A DNA stretch of 5,805 nt from positions 1-5,805 of the forward strand of contig JADGED010000159.1 of the NCBI GenBank assembly GCA_016744555.1, written 5' to 3'. The notes under the pieces were generated by a model. It searched no databases, was not told where the DNA came from, and was given only the letters and a program-made list of their open reading frames with translations. Positions within the stretch are counted from its first letter, which is position 1. The number at the start of each line of letters is the position of its first letter. The position numbers and the translations under genes are program-made. This stretch comes from Desulfuromonadaceae bacterium. Its GTDB lineage: Bacteria; Desulfobacterota; Desulfuromonadia; Desulfuromonadales; Geopsychrobacteraceae. Positions 1 through 5,805 of the stretch are shown here, piece after piece.

Positions 1-673
1 CCGCTAAGCCACCGCCAAACAATATTGCCAATCCGAAGCCAAGCAGTTGTTTACGGGTTTTTAGTAGCGCAAAAAACGAAGGCGAATCTTTTGAAGGTTG
101 TTGCTGTAGATGGTGTTTATCTTTTATTGGTGCTTGGAGTCCCAGGGCCATGCCTGCAAGTCCGGAAGCGGCGAAGAAAAAGGCGGTAAATCCAAATTTT
201 TGTAACAGCGGTTCAGCTATTAGGGGGCCGATGGACATACCGATTAACCCTGAAGTTCCGAAGATACCAATCCCTTCATTTAATCTAGCTAGAGGAATAA
301 GATCGACAACGAAAGTGAAAATAGTAGTGAAACAAATGGCCAAGCCAATGCCGTGGATGGTTCGAAATACGAGCAGATAGGGGTAGTTTGCTGCTAAAGA
401 ATCATTGAGAAGCAAGTGTAGTAGCGGCATTATGGTCATGATAGTGCAACCGATTGTATAGCTACGCTTGCGACCGATCCTATCAATCATTGTAGCGATC
501 CAAGGGCGGCAAACGGCTGAAGCTAAAGCAAAGGCACCCATGATAATGCCGATATCGTGATGGCTGCCACCATGTTCAGTTATGTATAGCGGAAACAGAA
601 AAAAAGATGTGTAGCTTGCAACCAAACAAATATTGGCAAAAAAAAGAGCGATGAATGCTGGGGAGTAAAGCAT
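1..673 (-). CDS. MFS transporter, N-terminal 224 residues (gene cut by left window edge)
   Basis: This is the N-terminal half or slightly more of a major facilitator superfamily transporter; the gene continues beyond base 1. Translating the minus strand from the ATG at 671-673 gives 224 uninterrupted residues with many hydrophobic helices. An MFS motif A-like loop, MIDRIGRKR, lies at about residues 62-70 between helices 2 and 3. A motif B-like RTIHGIG is at 104-110, and a motif C-like stretch ending in SIGP is at about 139-150, the last being typical of drug/H+ antiporter-like exporters. A polar, Gln/Lys/Ser-rich segment at about 183-200 fits the central cytoplasmic loop between the two six-helix halves. 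The start is 15 bases after the stop of the YqaA-like gene, with only a weak AGG before it, so translation is probably coupled to that gene. The substrate cannot be named from sequence; efflux is a guess from motif C. Family call is secure, function is not. Confidence 0.85.
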   Translation of the reverse strand, partial: MLYSPAFIALFFANICLVASYTSFFLFPLYITEHGGSHHDIGIIMGAFALASAVCRPWIATMIDRIGRKRSYTIGCTIMTIMPLLHLLLNDSLAANYPYLLVFRTIHGIGLAICFTTIFTFVVDLIPLARLNEGIGIFGTSGLIGMSIGPLIAEPLLQKFGFTAFFFAASGLAGMALGLQAPIKDKHHLQQQPSKDSPSFFALLKTRKQLLGFGLAILFGGGLA

Positions 674-688
674 TAGATTGACCTAAAA

Positions 689-1156
689 TTAAGTAAGTAA
701 GCTGGCGCTCTGTAGTGTTACGAGGGCCAGAAATGTATAGCGTGCCAGTTTTCCAACGGTAACCAGCAGGGTAAAACGTAGCGGTGGCGTTTTAAGGGTG
801 CCGCTAACTAAACAGAGCGGATCTCCGACAATCGGGAGCCACGCTAGCAACAGTGACCAACTGCCATAGCGGTTAAACCATTGTTCCGCCCGCTGCAGCT
901 GTTGTCGATTTATGCGCAGAACTTTAGCTGTTATCCAGTTGCCACCATGATAGCCAATTAAATAGTTGGTTGCCGCTCCGAGGCTATTTCCAAGGGTGGC
1001 AATGGTAACTGTGACAACAGGGTTGCTGCCTTGGAGAAGCAAGGCGACCAGTAACCACTCTGACCCCAGTGGTAGTAATGTTGCGGCACAAAAGCTGACG
1101 AAAAATAGCGCCAGCAGGCCATGTTCAGCAATAAATTCAGGCATGGAAACTATCAT
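689..1156 (-). CDS. YqaA/DedA-like small inner-membrane protein (SNARE-associated/VTT family)
   Basis: The product is a 155-residue integral membrane protein that resembles Escherichia coli YqaA from memory, including the stretch ATLLPLGSEWLLVALLL at about residues 25-41. Also shared are GNSLGAATNYLIG at 56-68, the RYGSWSLLLAWLPIVGDPLC region at 97-116, and GKLARY at 135-140. The Gly/Pro-rich re-entrant segments and the conserved Arg near 'RYG' are typical of the DedA/VTT superfamily, whose larger members include lipid-carrier flippases; YqaA itself has no settled function, so no substrate is assigned. Two starts are possible: ATG at 1156 or ATG at 1144 (Met5). Neither has a strong Shine-Dalgarno sequence, and the shorter form still keeps the whole conserved core. 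The gene is first in a minus-strand pair with the MFS transporter and is divergent from the menaquinone genes. Confidence 0.85.
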   Translation of the reverse strand: MIVSMPEFIAEHGLLALFFVSFCAATLLPLGSEWLLVALLLQGSNPVVTVTIATLGNSLGAATNYLIGYHGGNWITAKVLRINRQQLQRAEQWFNRYGSWSLLLAWLPIVGDPLCLVSGTLKTPPLRFTLLVTVGKLARYTFLALVTLQSASLLT

Positions 1157-1253
1157 AGCAGAGGCGGCAATGGAAACAAATGGTTGAAAGCCCTTGTTCC
1201 ATGATTGATCAGGGTGTAAATTGGCAAATTAAAATTCAAAAGGGTAATTACTG
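1157..1253. promoter_or_regulatory. Divergent intergenic region, expected to hold promoters for both directions
   Basis: These 97 bases separate the starts of the minus-strand YqaA-like gene and the plus-strand prenyltransferase gene, so both transcription units should have promoters here or nearby. On the plus strand, TTGATC at 1205-1210 and TAAAAT at 1230-1235 match sigma-70 boxes at 4 of 6 and 5 of 6 positions, but the 19-base spacing is longer than optimal, so this is only a weak candidate. The region turns AT-rich toward the prenyltransferase. AGGG at 1241-1244, nine bases before the ATG, is its likely ribosome-binding site. No convincing operator palindrome was seen. Confidence 0.35.
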
Positions 1254-2129
1254 ATGGATATAAAATCTAGTTGGATCAAATTTAAAGCTTTGTTGGAGAT
1301 GATTAAGTTCTCCCATACGATTTTCGCTTTTCCTTTTGCATTGATGGGGGTTGTGCTAGCAGCGTTGGCAAACGGTAAACCTCCAAGTGTTGGTCAAGTG
1401 TTCTGGATTTGTATTGCTATGGTTGGTGCCAGGACTGCAGCGATGGGTTTGAATCGACTGATTGATGCAAAGATCGACGCCAAAAACCCACGCACTGCAG
1501 ATCGTCATATTCCTGCTGGTAGCGTGTCGGTTAGCGAAGCAACTCTGTTTATTGCGGCAGCACTAGTACTGTTCTTTTTTGCCGCATGGATGTTGAACCC
1601 ATTATGTTTAAAGTTGGCACCAGTTGCGTTAGCCTTTTTTGTCCTCTACGCATACTGTAAACGTTTTACCCATTTTGCCCACGTAGTATTAGGGATTTGC
1701 CTTGCTGCAGCGCCAATTGGAGCTTGGGTGGCATTACGTGGTGACCTTGGTTGGCCGGTAATCTCTTTGGGAATTGCCGTCCTGTTCTGGGTTTCTGGGT
1801 TTGATATCTTTTATGCCCTGCAAGATTACGATTACGATGTCGAACATGGCCTCCATTCTATCCCGTCAAAATTGGGGAAAGAAAAATCATTTTTATTGGT
1901 CCGTATTTTTCATATTTTGATGGTGCTGTTTTTGTTGTTAACAATTTTGGGTAGTGGCTTAGGTAGCATCTATGTCATCGGCGTATTTGTGGTGGCACTA
2001 TTGTTGTTTTATGAACACCTACTGGTTAAACCCGATGATCTTTCTAAGCTTGATGCTGCATTTTTTAATATGAATGGCTATATCAGCGTGACGATCTTTA
2101 TTTTTACTTTGATCGATGCGTTGGTTTGA
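1254..2129 (+). CDS. mqnP: UbiA-family polyprenyltransferase, probable menaquinone prenyltransferase MqnP
   Basis: This 291-residue polytopic membrane protein belongs to the UbiA prenyltransferase family, which transfers a polyprenyl chain from its diphosphate to an aromatic acid at the inner membrane. The first Asp-rich motif, NRLIDAKID, is at residues 67-75, followed by the characteristic RTADRHIPAG at 80-89. The second motif, with Asp191, Asp193 and Asp195 (LQDYDYDVEHG), is at 189-199 and is followed by HSIPSKLGK. Both motifs bind Mg-diphosphate in the family. About eight to nine hydrophobic segments surround them. Members of this type are often annotated as 4-hydroxybenzoate octaprenyltransferase. 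The neighbouring ubiX, mqnE and mqnC instead suggest that it prenylates the dihydroxynaphthoate intermediate of the futalosine pathway. That choice is inferred from context, and a ubiquinone role cannot be excluded from this sequence alone. The length is normal for the family. The start has AGGG nine bases upstream. Confidence 0.85.
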   Translation: MDIKSSWIKFKALLEMIKFSHTIFAFPFALMGVVLAALANGKPPSVGQVFWICIAMVGARTAAMGLNRLIDAKIDAKNPRTADRHIPAGSVSVSEATLFIAAALVLFFFAAWMLNPLCLKLAPVALAFFVLYAYCKRFTHFAHVVLGICLAAAPIGAWVALRGDLGWPVISLGIAVLFWVSGFDIFYALQDYDYDVEHGLHSIPSKLGKEKSFLLVRIFHILMVLFLLLTILGSGLGSIYVIGVFVVALLLFYEHLLVKPDDLSKLDAAFFNMNGYISVTIFIFTLIDALV

Positions 2130-2343
2130 AAACTTCAACGGAGATACGCTGAGCAGGAGAGTATGTAGAGAAAACCTATAAATAAAAATAGCCACCAAGG
2201 CGCCAAGGGCACCAAGAAAAGCACTTTGAGGTTTAAAAATAAAAAAGAATTTTGGTTTTTCTCTCCGACTCTCCGTTAAATGGAGTTTTTAGTTTTCCTT
2301 GGCGCACTTGGTGCCTTGGTGGCAAAAAAGGTTTTGATTTGTT
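2130..2343. repeat. Gene-free spacer with two repeat modules, each forward and inverted, interleaved
   Basis: No gene lies in these 214 bases. Module B is GCCACCAAGGCGCCAAGGGC plus ACCAAGAAAA at 2191-2220. It recurs inverted at 2293-2323, differing by three substitutions and one insertion over about 30 bases, with a 72-base spacer. The match continues outward after an unmatched AT-rich gap: AAAACC at 2171-2176 against GGTTTT at 2330-2335. Within module B, CCAAG recurs every 8-9 bases (2195, 2203, 2212), mirrored by CTTGG at 2298, 2307 and 2315. Module A (AACGGAGA...GAGAAAACC) is at 2137-2176 and recurs inverted in a shorter form at 2254-2277. The order is therefore A, B, inverted A, inverted B. 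I recall similar purine-rich intergenic repeats in many bacterial genomes, but I cannot name a described family. A weak CTCC/GGAG hairpin with a T run at 2271-2290 is too short to call a terminator. Confidence 0.8.
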
Positions 2344-2949
2344 ATGAAAAACATCGTTGTCGGTATAACCGGTGCTTCCGGTTCAATTTATGGCTTACGT
2401 TTGATCGAGGAACTGTTGCGCACTGAAATAGCGGTGACGGTTTTGTTGACCAATGCCGGACGGCAGGTGTTGAAGTATGAAACAGGTTTAAATATAGCAG
2501 AAGATCCGCAAGTTGCTCTGCAGCAGTTTAGCCAATATTTCAATTCTCCAAACAGTTTGCAATACTGTGCGATTAATGATTTTTTTGTCCCTGTAGCTAG
2601 TGGCTCAAGTGCTCCCGATGCTGTAGTTGTTTGCCCTTGCTCCATGGGGACAGTGGGGCGGATAGCAGCAGGCTTATCCGATAACCTGCTGGAACGGGTT
2701 GCAGATGTAGCGCTTAAGGAAGACAAGAAACTCCTATTGGTGCCGCGTGAAACACCATTTAACCAAATCCATCTGGAAAATTTACTCCACCTCTCAAAAG
2801 CTGGGGCAAAAATATTACCGGCAATGCCGGGATTTTATCATCAACCAGAAACTGTGGCCGATTTGGTCGATTTTTTAGTTGGAAAAGTGTTGGATAATCT
2901 CGGGGTAGAGCATCAATTGTTCAAGCGTTGGGGCGAAAATAATCAGTAA
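2344..2949 (+). CDS. ubiX: UbiX-type flavin prenyltransferase
   Basis: UbiX joins a dimethylallyl group to reduced FMN and so makes prenylated FMN, the cofactor of UbiD-type decarboxylases; it is a soluble dodecameric flavoprotein. The 201-residue length is typical. The N-terminal flavin-phosphate loop GITGASGSIYG is at residues 7-17. The central ASGSSAPDAVVVCPCSMGT is at 85-103. RIAAGLSDNLLERVADVALK, a hallmark of the family, follows at 106-125, then LVPRETP at 132-138 and PAMPGFYHQP at 159-168. The ATG has only a distant AAGG (about 12 bases upstream), suggesting weak initiation. The inverted-repeat spacer sits immediately before it. Because mqnE and mqnC follow, the partner is probably the decarboxylase that removes the carboxyl group late in the futalosine menaquinone pathway; that partner is not in this window. 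A related ubiquinone or general UbiD-support role is possible. Confidence 0.93.
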   Translation: MKNIVVGITGASGSIYGLRLIEELLRTEIAVTVLLTNAGRQVLKYETGLNIAEDPQVALQQFSQYFNSPNSLQYCAINDFFVPVASGSSAPDAVVVCPCSMGTVGRIAAGLSDNLLERVADVALKEDKKLLLVPRETPFNQIHLENLLHLSKAGAKILPAMPGFYHQPETVADLVDFLVGKVLDNLGVEHQLFKRWGENNQ

Positions 2950-3000
2950 AATGGTTTTAAATTTAGGATGTAACTTAAATCTTTATAGCTCAGGTAAAAA

Positions 3001-4080
3001 ATGGATAATTTATTTGAAAATTTACATGCAAAGGTAGCCAGTCAGCAGCGTATCACCGACGCCGAAGCTTTGGCGTTGTTTGAATCGAACGACTTGCTGG
3101 CAATTGGTGAACTGGCGGCAGCGGTTAATGAACATAAAAATGGTGACCGGGTTTACTTCAATGTTAATCGTCATATCAACTACACCAATTATTGCGTTAA
3201 CCAGTGTACGTTCTGCGCTTTTTCCAAATTGGAAGGCGATGATGAAGGTTACACCTTAGCGCTGGACGATATCCGAGAAAAGGCGCAGGAGGCACTTGCT
3301 GCTGGAGCTACAGAGATCCATTCGGTTGGCGGATTACATCCACGTCTGCCGTTTGAGTTTTACTTGGATATGTTGCGTACAATCAAGTCGGTTTCGCCTA
3401 AATTGCATGTTAAAGCTTTCACTGCAGTTGAAATAGATTATTTTTCCAATATTTCTAAATTGTCGATACTGGAAGTGATAAATGCCCTCCGCGAAGCTGG
3501 CCTCGGTTCCATGCCTGGTGGTGGAGCAGAAATTTTGGGTAAAGAGGTGCGAGATAAGATTTGTCCCGAAAAAATTTCTGGTGAGCGTTGGCTTGAAATA
3601 ATCGAGGAAATTCATGGCACTGGCATTAAAAGTAATGCCACCATGTTGTTTGGCCATCTCGAAAATTATGCCGACAGGGTCGACCATATGCGCCGTCTCC
3701 GTGAATTGCAGGATCGTACCGGTGGCTTTCAAAGTTTTATTCCGCTGGCTTTTCAGCCTGATAATACCAGGGTTCCCGGCGCCAAAGGGGTAGGTGGCGT
3801 TGATGCTTTGAAAACCTTAGCAATTAGCCGTATCTATTTAGATAATTTCCAACATGTCAAAGCCTATTGGGTAATGCTGGGCTTGAAAATCGCTCAGACT
3901 GCGCTGTGCTTTGGGGTTAATGATCTGGACGGAACGGTAATTGAGGAGCAGATCGGCCACGATGCTGGTGCCGATTCTCCGCAAGTGATCGGTAAAGAGC
4001 GGATTGTTCGCTTGATTCGTAAGGCTGGGAAATCTCCGGTTGAGCGTGATACCCTTTATAACGAATTAACGGTTTATTAA
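3001..4080 (+). CDS. mqnE: Aminofutalosine synthase MqnE (radical SAM)
   Basis: MqnE uses a radical derived from S-adenosylmethionine to join adenosyl to 3-[(1-carboxyvinyl)oxy]benzoate, giving 6-amino-6-deoxyfutalosine, an early step of futalosine-route menaquinone synthesis. The 359-residue protein has the cluster-binding motif CVNQCTFC at residues 65-72 (Cys65, Cys69, Cys72; CxxxCxxC), preceded by the family's NYTNY. EIHSVGGLHPRLPFEFY at 105-121 and HVKAFTAVEI at 136-145 are typical of MqnE rather than MqnC. Also seen are GSMPGGGAEIL at 169-179, ATMLFGH at 213-219, FIPLAFQPDNT at 246-256 and FGVNDLDGTVIEE at 304-316. The length is normal and the frame unbroken. AGG lies six bases before the ATG. 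The gene starts 51 bases after ubiX and is followed by the heptamer-repeat spacer before its paralogue mqnC, so the genes are probably co-transcribed. Confidence 0.94.
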   Translation: MDNLFENLHAKVASQQRITDAEALALFESNDLLAIGELAAAVNEHKNGDRVYFNVNRHINYTNYCVNQCTFCAFSKLEGDDEGYTLALDDIREKAQEALAAGATEIHSVGGLHPRLPFEFYLDMLRTIKSVSPKLHVKAFTAVEIDYFSNISKLSILEVINALREAGLGSMPGGGAEILGKEVRDKICPEKISGERWLEIIEEIHGTGIKSNATMLFGHLENYADRVDHMRRLRELQDRTGGFQSFIPLAFQPDNTRVPGAKGVGGVDALKTLAISRIYLDNFQHVKAYWVMLGLKIAQTALCFGVNDLDGTVIEEQIGHDAGADSPQVIGKERIVRLIRKAGKSPVERDTLYNELTVY

Positions 4081-4083
4081 GTA

Positions 4084-4166
4084 AAGGAGCAAGGAGCAAG
4101 GAGCAAGGTACAAAGGAAGGGCGGTTTTTTGCCTTTAACCTTTAACCTTTATCCTTTCACCTTAAA
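4084..4166. repeat. Two adjoining 7-base tandem arrays filling the mqnE-mqnC spacer
   Basis: The first array has three exact AAGGAGC units (4084-4090, 4091-4097, 4098-4104) and a fourth altered unit, AAGGTAC (4105-4111), continuing into AAAGGAAGGG. After a short GCGGTTTTTTG linker, a second array of five in-register units follows: CCTTTAA, CCTTTAA, CCTTTAT, CCTTTCA and CCTTAAA (4132-4166). The AAGG core of the first array is complementary to the CCTT core of the second at the same 7-base period, so the transcript could fold into a ladder of short helices separated by 3-base internal loops. Each AAGGAGC unit also resembles a Shine-Dalgarno site but lies 65-85 bases from the mqnC start. Heptamer tandem repeats are known from other bacteria, for example the STRR repeats of cyanobacteria; relatedness to those is not claimed. 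Confidence 0.85.
4117..4136 (+). other. Small possible RNA hairpin at the junction of the heptamer arrays
   Basis: AAGGGC (4117-4122) can pair with GCCTTT (4131-4136), using one G-U pair, around the 8-base loop GGTTTTTT. The hairpin is not followed by a T run, so it does not look like an intrinsic terminator. It may nucleate the larger purine/pyrimidine fold of the spacer or mark an RNA-processing or stability element between mqnE and mqnC. This is seen as base complementarity only. Confidence 0.35.
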
Positions 4167-4169
4167 AGA

Positions 4170-5234
4170 ATGATTACTGAAATTGAAAACATAATTAATG
4201 CCGGAACAGCAATTGATCGTCGCCAAGCCCTCTGGCTTTTAACCGAAGCAGAGTTATTGCCGCTGGGCAAATTAGCAAACGGGATACGGCTTAAAAAACA
4301 CCCAGAAAATCGGGTGACCTTTGTTGTTGATCGCAATGTAAATTACTCAAATATATGTGAGTCGGAATGTAAATTTTGTGCTTTTTATCGCTCTGCCGAT
4401 GCGGCCGATGCTTATCTTCTCGATTATGAAACTATTTTTGCTAAGGTGCAGGAACTAGTTGACCATGGTGGCACCCAATTGTTGATGCAGGGCGGGATTC
4501 ACCCCAGTTTGAATATCGAGTGGTTTGAAAATCTGTTTCAACAACTAACCGCGCGCTTTCCCCAAGTGCAGATCCATTCCCTTTCCCCTGCAGAAGTTAT
4601 TCAGATTGCAAAACTCTCTGATTTAACCATGGAAGAGTGTCTGGCGCGGCTACAAAAAGCTGGCCTCGCATCAGTTCCCGGTGGTGGGGCAGAAATTCTG
4701 GTCGATTCGGTGCGGAAGACAATTTCACCGAATAAAATTGGCTGGAAAAAGTGGGCATGGGTAATGGAAGAGGCGCATCGCCTCGGGATGCGTACCACGG
4801 CAACGATGATGTTTGGTAGTCGGGAAACACCAGAGGATATTATTGAGCATCTATTTCGTATTCGTGAAATCCAAGAACGTACCGGTGGTTTTACCGCCTT
4901 TATTCCCTGGAGCTTTCAGCCAGATAATACTGAGCTTGGCGGTGAGTCGGCAAGTGGCATAGAATATTTAAAAGTTTTAGCTGTCTCGAGAATTGTCCTA
5001 AATAATATCGATAATGTGCAAGCCAGCTGGGTAACTCAAGGTTCACGTTTAGCTCAAGTAGCGTTGTTTTTTGGTGGCAATGATCTCGGTGGCACCATGC
5101 TGGAAGAAAACGTTGTTGCCGCCGCAGGTTGCTCATTCCGTATGCTACAGGATGATATTGTCGAATTAGTGCGAGGAGCAGGATTTACCCCCGCACGGCG
5201 GACGACCGAATATGAAATTTTAGAAGAATATTGA
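4170..5234 (+). CDS. mqnC: Cyclic dehypoxanthinyl futalosine synthase MqnC (radical SAM)
   Basis: MqnC cyclises dehypoxanthine futalosine by radical chemistry, giving the cyclic intermediate that MqnD cleaves to dihydroxynaphthoate. The 354-residue protein carries CESECKFCAFYR at residues 63-74, with cluster ligands Cys63, Cys67 and Cys70; the trailing CAFYR is the usual MqnC form, as opposed to CAFSK in the MqnE next door. Further family blocks are LLMQGGIHPSLNIEWFE at 104-120, HSLSPAEV at 136-143, SVPGGGAEIL at 168-177, FIPWSFQPDNT at 244-254 and FGGNDLGGTMLEENVV at 301-316. The ATG is preceded by CTTAAAAGA without a proper Shine-Dalgarno sequence, so initiation may depend on coupling or on the structured spacer upstream. 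It is a clear paralogue of MqnE. The hisC-like gene begins 18 bases after its stop, indicating an operon. Confidence 0.94.
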   Translation: MITEIENIINAGTAIDRRQALWLLTEAELLPLGKLANGIRLKKHPENRVTFVVDRNVNYSNICESECKFCAFYRSADAADAYLLDYETIFAKVQELVDHGGTQLLMQGGIHPSLNIEWFENLFQQLTARFPQVQIHSLSPAEVIQIAKLSDLTMEECLARLQKAGLASVPGGGAEILVDSVRKTISPNKIGWKKWAWVMEEAHRLGMRTTATMMFGSRETPEDIIEHLFRIREIQERTGGFTAFIPWSFQPDNTELGGESASGIEYLKVLAVSRIVLNNIDNVQASWVTQGSRLAQVALFFGGNDLGGTMLEENVVAAAGCSFRMLQDDIVELVRGAGFTPARRTTEYEILEEY

Positions 5235-5252
5235 TAATAAGGAAAACGTCGA

Positions 5253-5805
5253 ATGTTAACTTTACGTAAAAATATTGCTGAAATGGCCGCTTATGTCCCC
5301 GGTTTTCAACCCGATGGCGAGGGATGGATCAAGTTAAATACTAACGAAAACCCATACCCACCTTCACCAATGGTGGCAAAAGCTATTACTGCTGAACTGG
5401 GTGCTGATGGAGATAGTCTGCGGAAGTATCCAGATGCCGCAAGTAAAGAGGCCCGGAAGGTTGCAGCTGAGCTGTATGGAGTTGATCCATCTTGGGTGAT
5501 TATGGCCAATGGGTCAGATGAGCTGCTTAATAATTTGATTCGGGCTTTTGCCGATGCTGGTGATGAGGTTGGTTATGTCCATCCGTCTTACTCTTATTAT
5601 GCGACTTTGGCCGCTATCCAGGGGGCAAAAATCCGAACCTTTGGTCTAACGGAAGAGTTTGAGCTTGCCGATTTTCCAGCTGAGTATGACGGTAAAATTT
5701 TCTTTCTCACCAGCCCTAATGCCCCATTTGGCGGTATTTTTTCGAATGCCTATGTTGAGACCTTAGCGCAACAATGTCGTGGTATTTTAGTGGTCGATGA
5801 AGCTT
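5253..5805 (+). CDS. hisC: Histidinol-phosphate aminotransferase family protein (HisC-like), cut by right edge
   Basis: These are the first 184 residues of a fold-type I PLP aminotransferase of the HisC family; HisC converts imidazole acetol-phosphate to histidinol phosphate with glutamate as amino donor. Visible family blocks are KLNTNENPYPPSP at residues 27-39, LRKYPD at 56-61, the cofactor-binding NGSDELL at 86-92, HPSYSYY at 110-116, SPNAPFG at 154-160 (the NPNNPTG-type loop) and VVDEA at 180-184, which holds the Asp that pairs with the PLP ring nitrogen. The lysine that binds PLP lies beyond the window. AAGGAAAA at 5239-5246 is a good ribosome-binding site before the ATG. The 18-base gap from mqnC suggests co-transcription. 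HisC-like enzymes can also act on aromatic amino-acid precursors, and sequence alone does not decide between these roles. Confidence 0.88.
   Translation, partial: MLTLRKNIAEMAAYVPGFQPDGEGWIKLNTNENPYPPSPMVAKAITAELGADGDSLRKYPDAASKEARKVAAELYGVDPSWVIMANGSDELLNNLIRAFADAGDEVGYVHPSYSYYATLAAIQGAKIRTFGLTEEFELADFPAEYDGKIFFLTSPNAPFGGIFSNAYVETLAQQCRGILVVDEA

Noticed and set aside
150..380. Plus-strand open frame of 76 codons
   Set aside because: It lies antisense inside the MFS transporter gene, whose frame has clear motifs and membrane helices; the plus-strand product shows no recognisable features.
966..1187. Plus-strand open frame of 73 codons over the start of the YqaA-like gene
   Set aside because: It is antisense to conserved YqaA motifs, and its product has no family resemblance.
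2271..2290. Possible intrinsic terminator (CTCC/GGAG hairpin with T run) between the prenyltransferase gene and ubiX
   Set aside because: The stem is only four base pairs with a 7-base loop, and the bases belong to the repeat modules; not enough to call a terminator.
3917..4099. Minus-strand frame of 60 codons crossing the mqnE end and the heptamer array
   Set aside because: Mostly antisense to the conserved C-terminus of MqnE; its start falls in low-complexity repeat sequence.
4084..4166. CRISPR array
   Set aside because: The repeats are 7 bases long, directly tandem and have no spacers.
5306..5509. Minus-strand open frame of 67 codons inside the HisC-like gene
   Set aside because: Antisense to conserved aminotransferase motifs with no recognisable product.

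Overview
The window looks like chromosomal DNA of a Gram-negative anaerobe or facultative bacterium that makes menaquinone by the futalosine route. The gene order, the protein styles and the moderate GC content (mid-40s percent by eye) fit a Desulfuromonas/Geobacter-type member of the Desulfobacterota best. That placement is inference from recall and was not tested by phylogeny.

Left part (1-1156, minus strand): a YqaA/DedA-like small membrane protein is followed 15 bases downstream by an MFS transporter that runs off the left edge. The two probably form one transcription unit. A 97-base divergent intergenic stretch (1157-1253) separates them from the plus-strand genes.

Centre and right (1254-5805, plus strand): a UbiA-family prenyltransferase (MqnP-like), a UbiX-type flavin prenyltransferase, the radical-SAM enzyme aminofutalosine synthase (MqnE), the radical-SAM enzyme cyclic dehypoxanthinyl futalosine synthase (MqnC), and the start of a HisC-type aminotransferase cut by the right edge. 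MqnE and MqnC supply two of the early steps. MqnD (not here) would then make the dihydroxynaphthoate, the UbiA-type enzyme would attach the polyprenyl tail, and UbiX would make the prenylated FMN needed by a UbiD-type decarboxylase (not here). MqnA, MqnB, MqnD, the UbiD-type decarboxylase and the final methyltransferase are all absent from the window and must lie elsewhere if the pathway is complete.

The genes themselves are ordinary. The unusual structure is in two spacers. The 214-base gap between the prenyltransferase and ubiX holds two different repeat modules, each present once forward and once inverted, in interleaved order. The 89-base gap between mqnE and mqnC is built of two adjoining 7-base tandem arrays, one purine-rich and one pyrimidine-rich, which are partly complementary. 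I found no tRNA, rRNA, CRISPR array or insertion sequence, and no clearly new multi-gene system.
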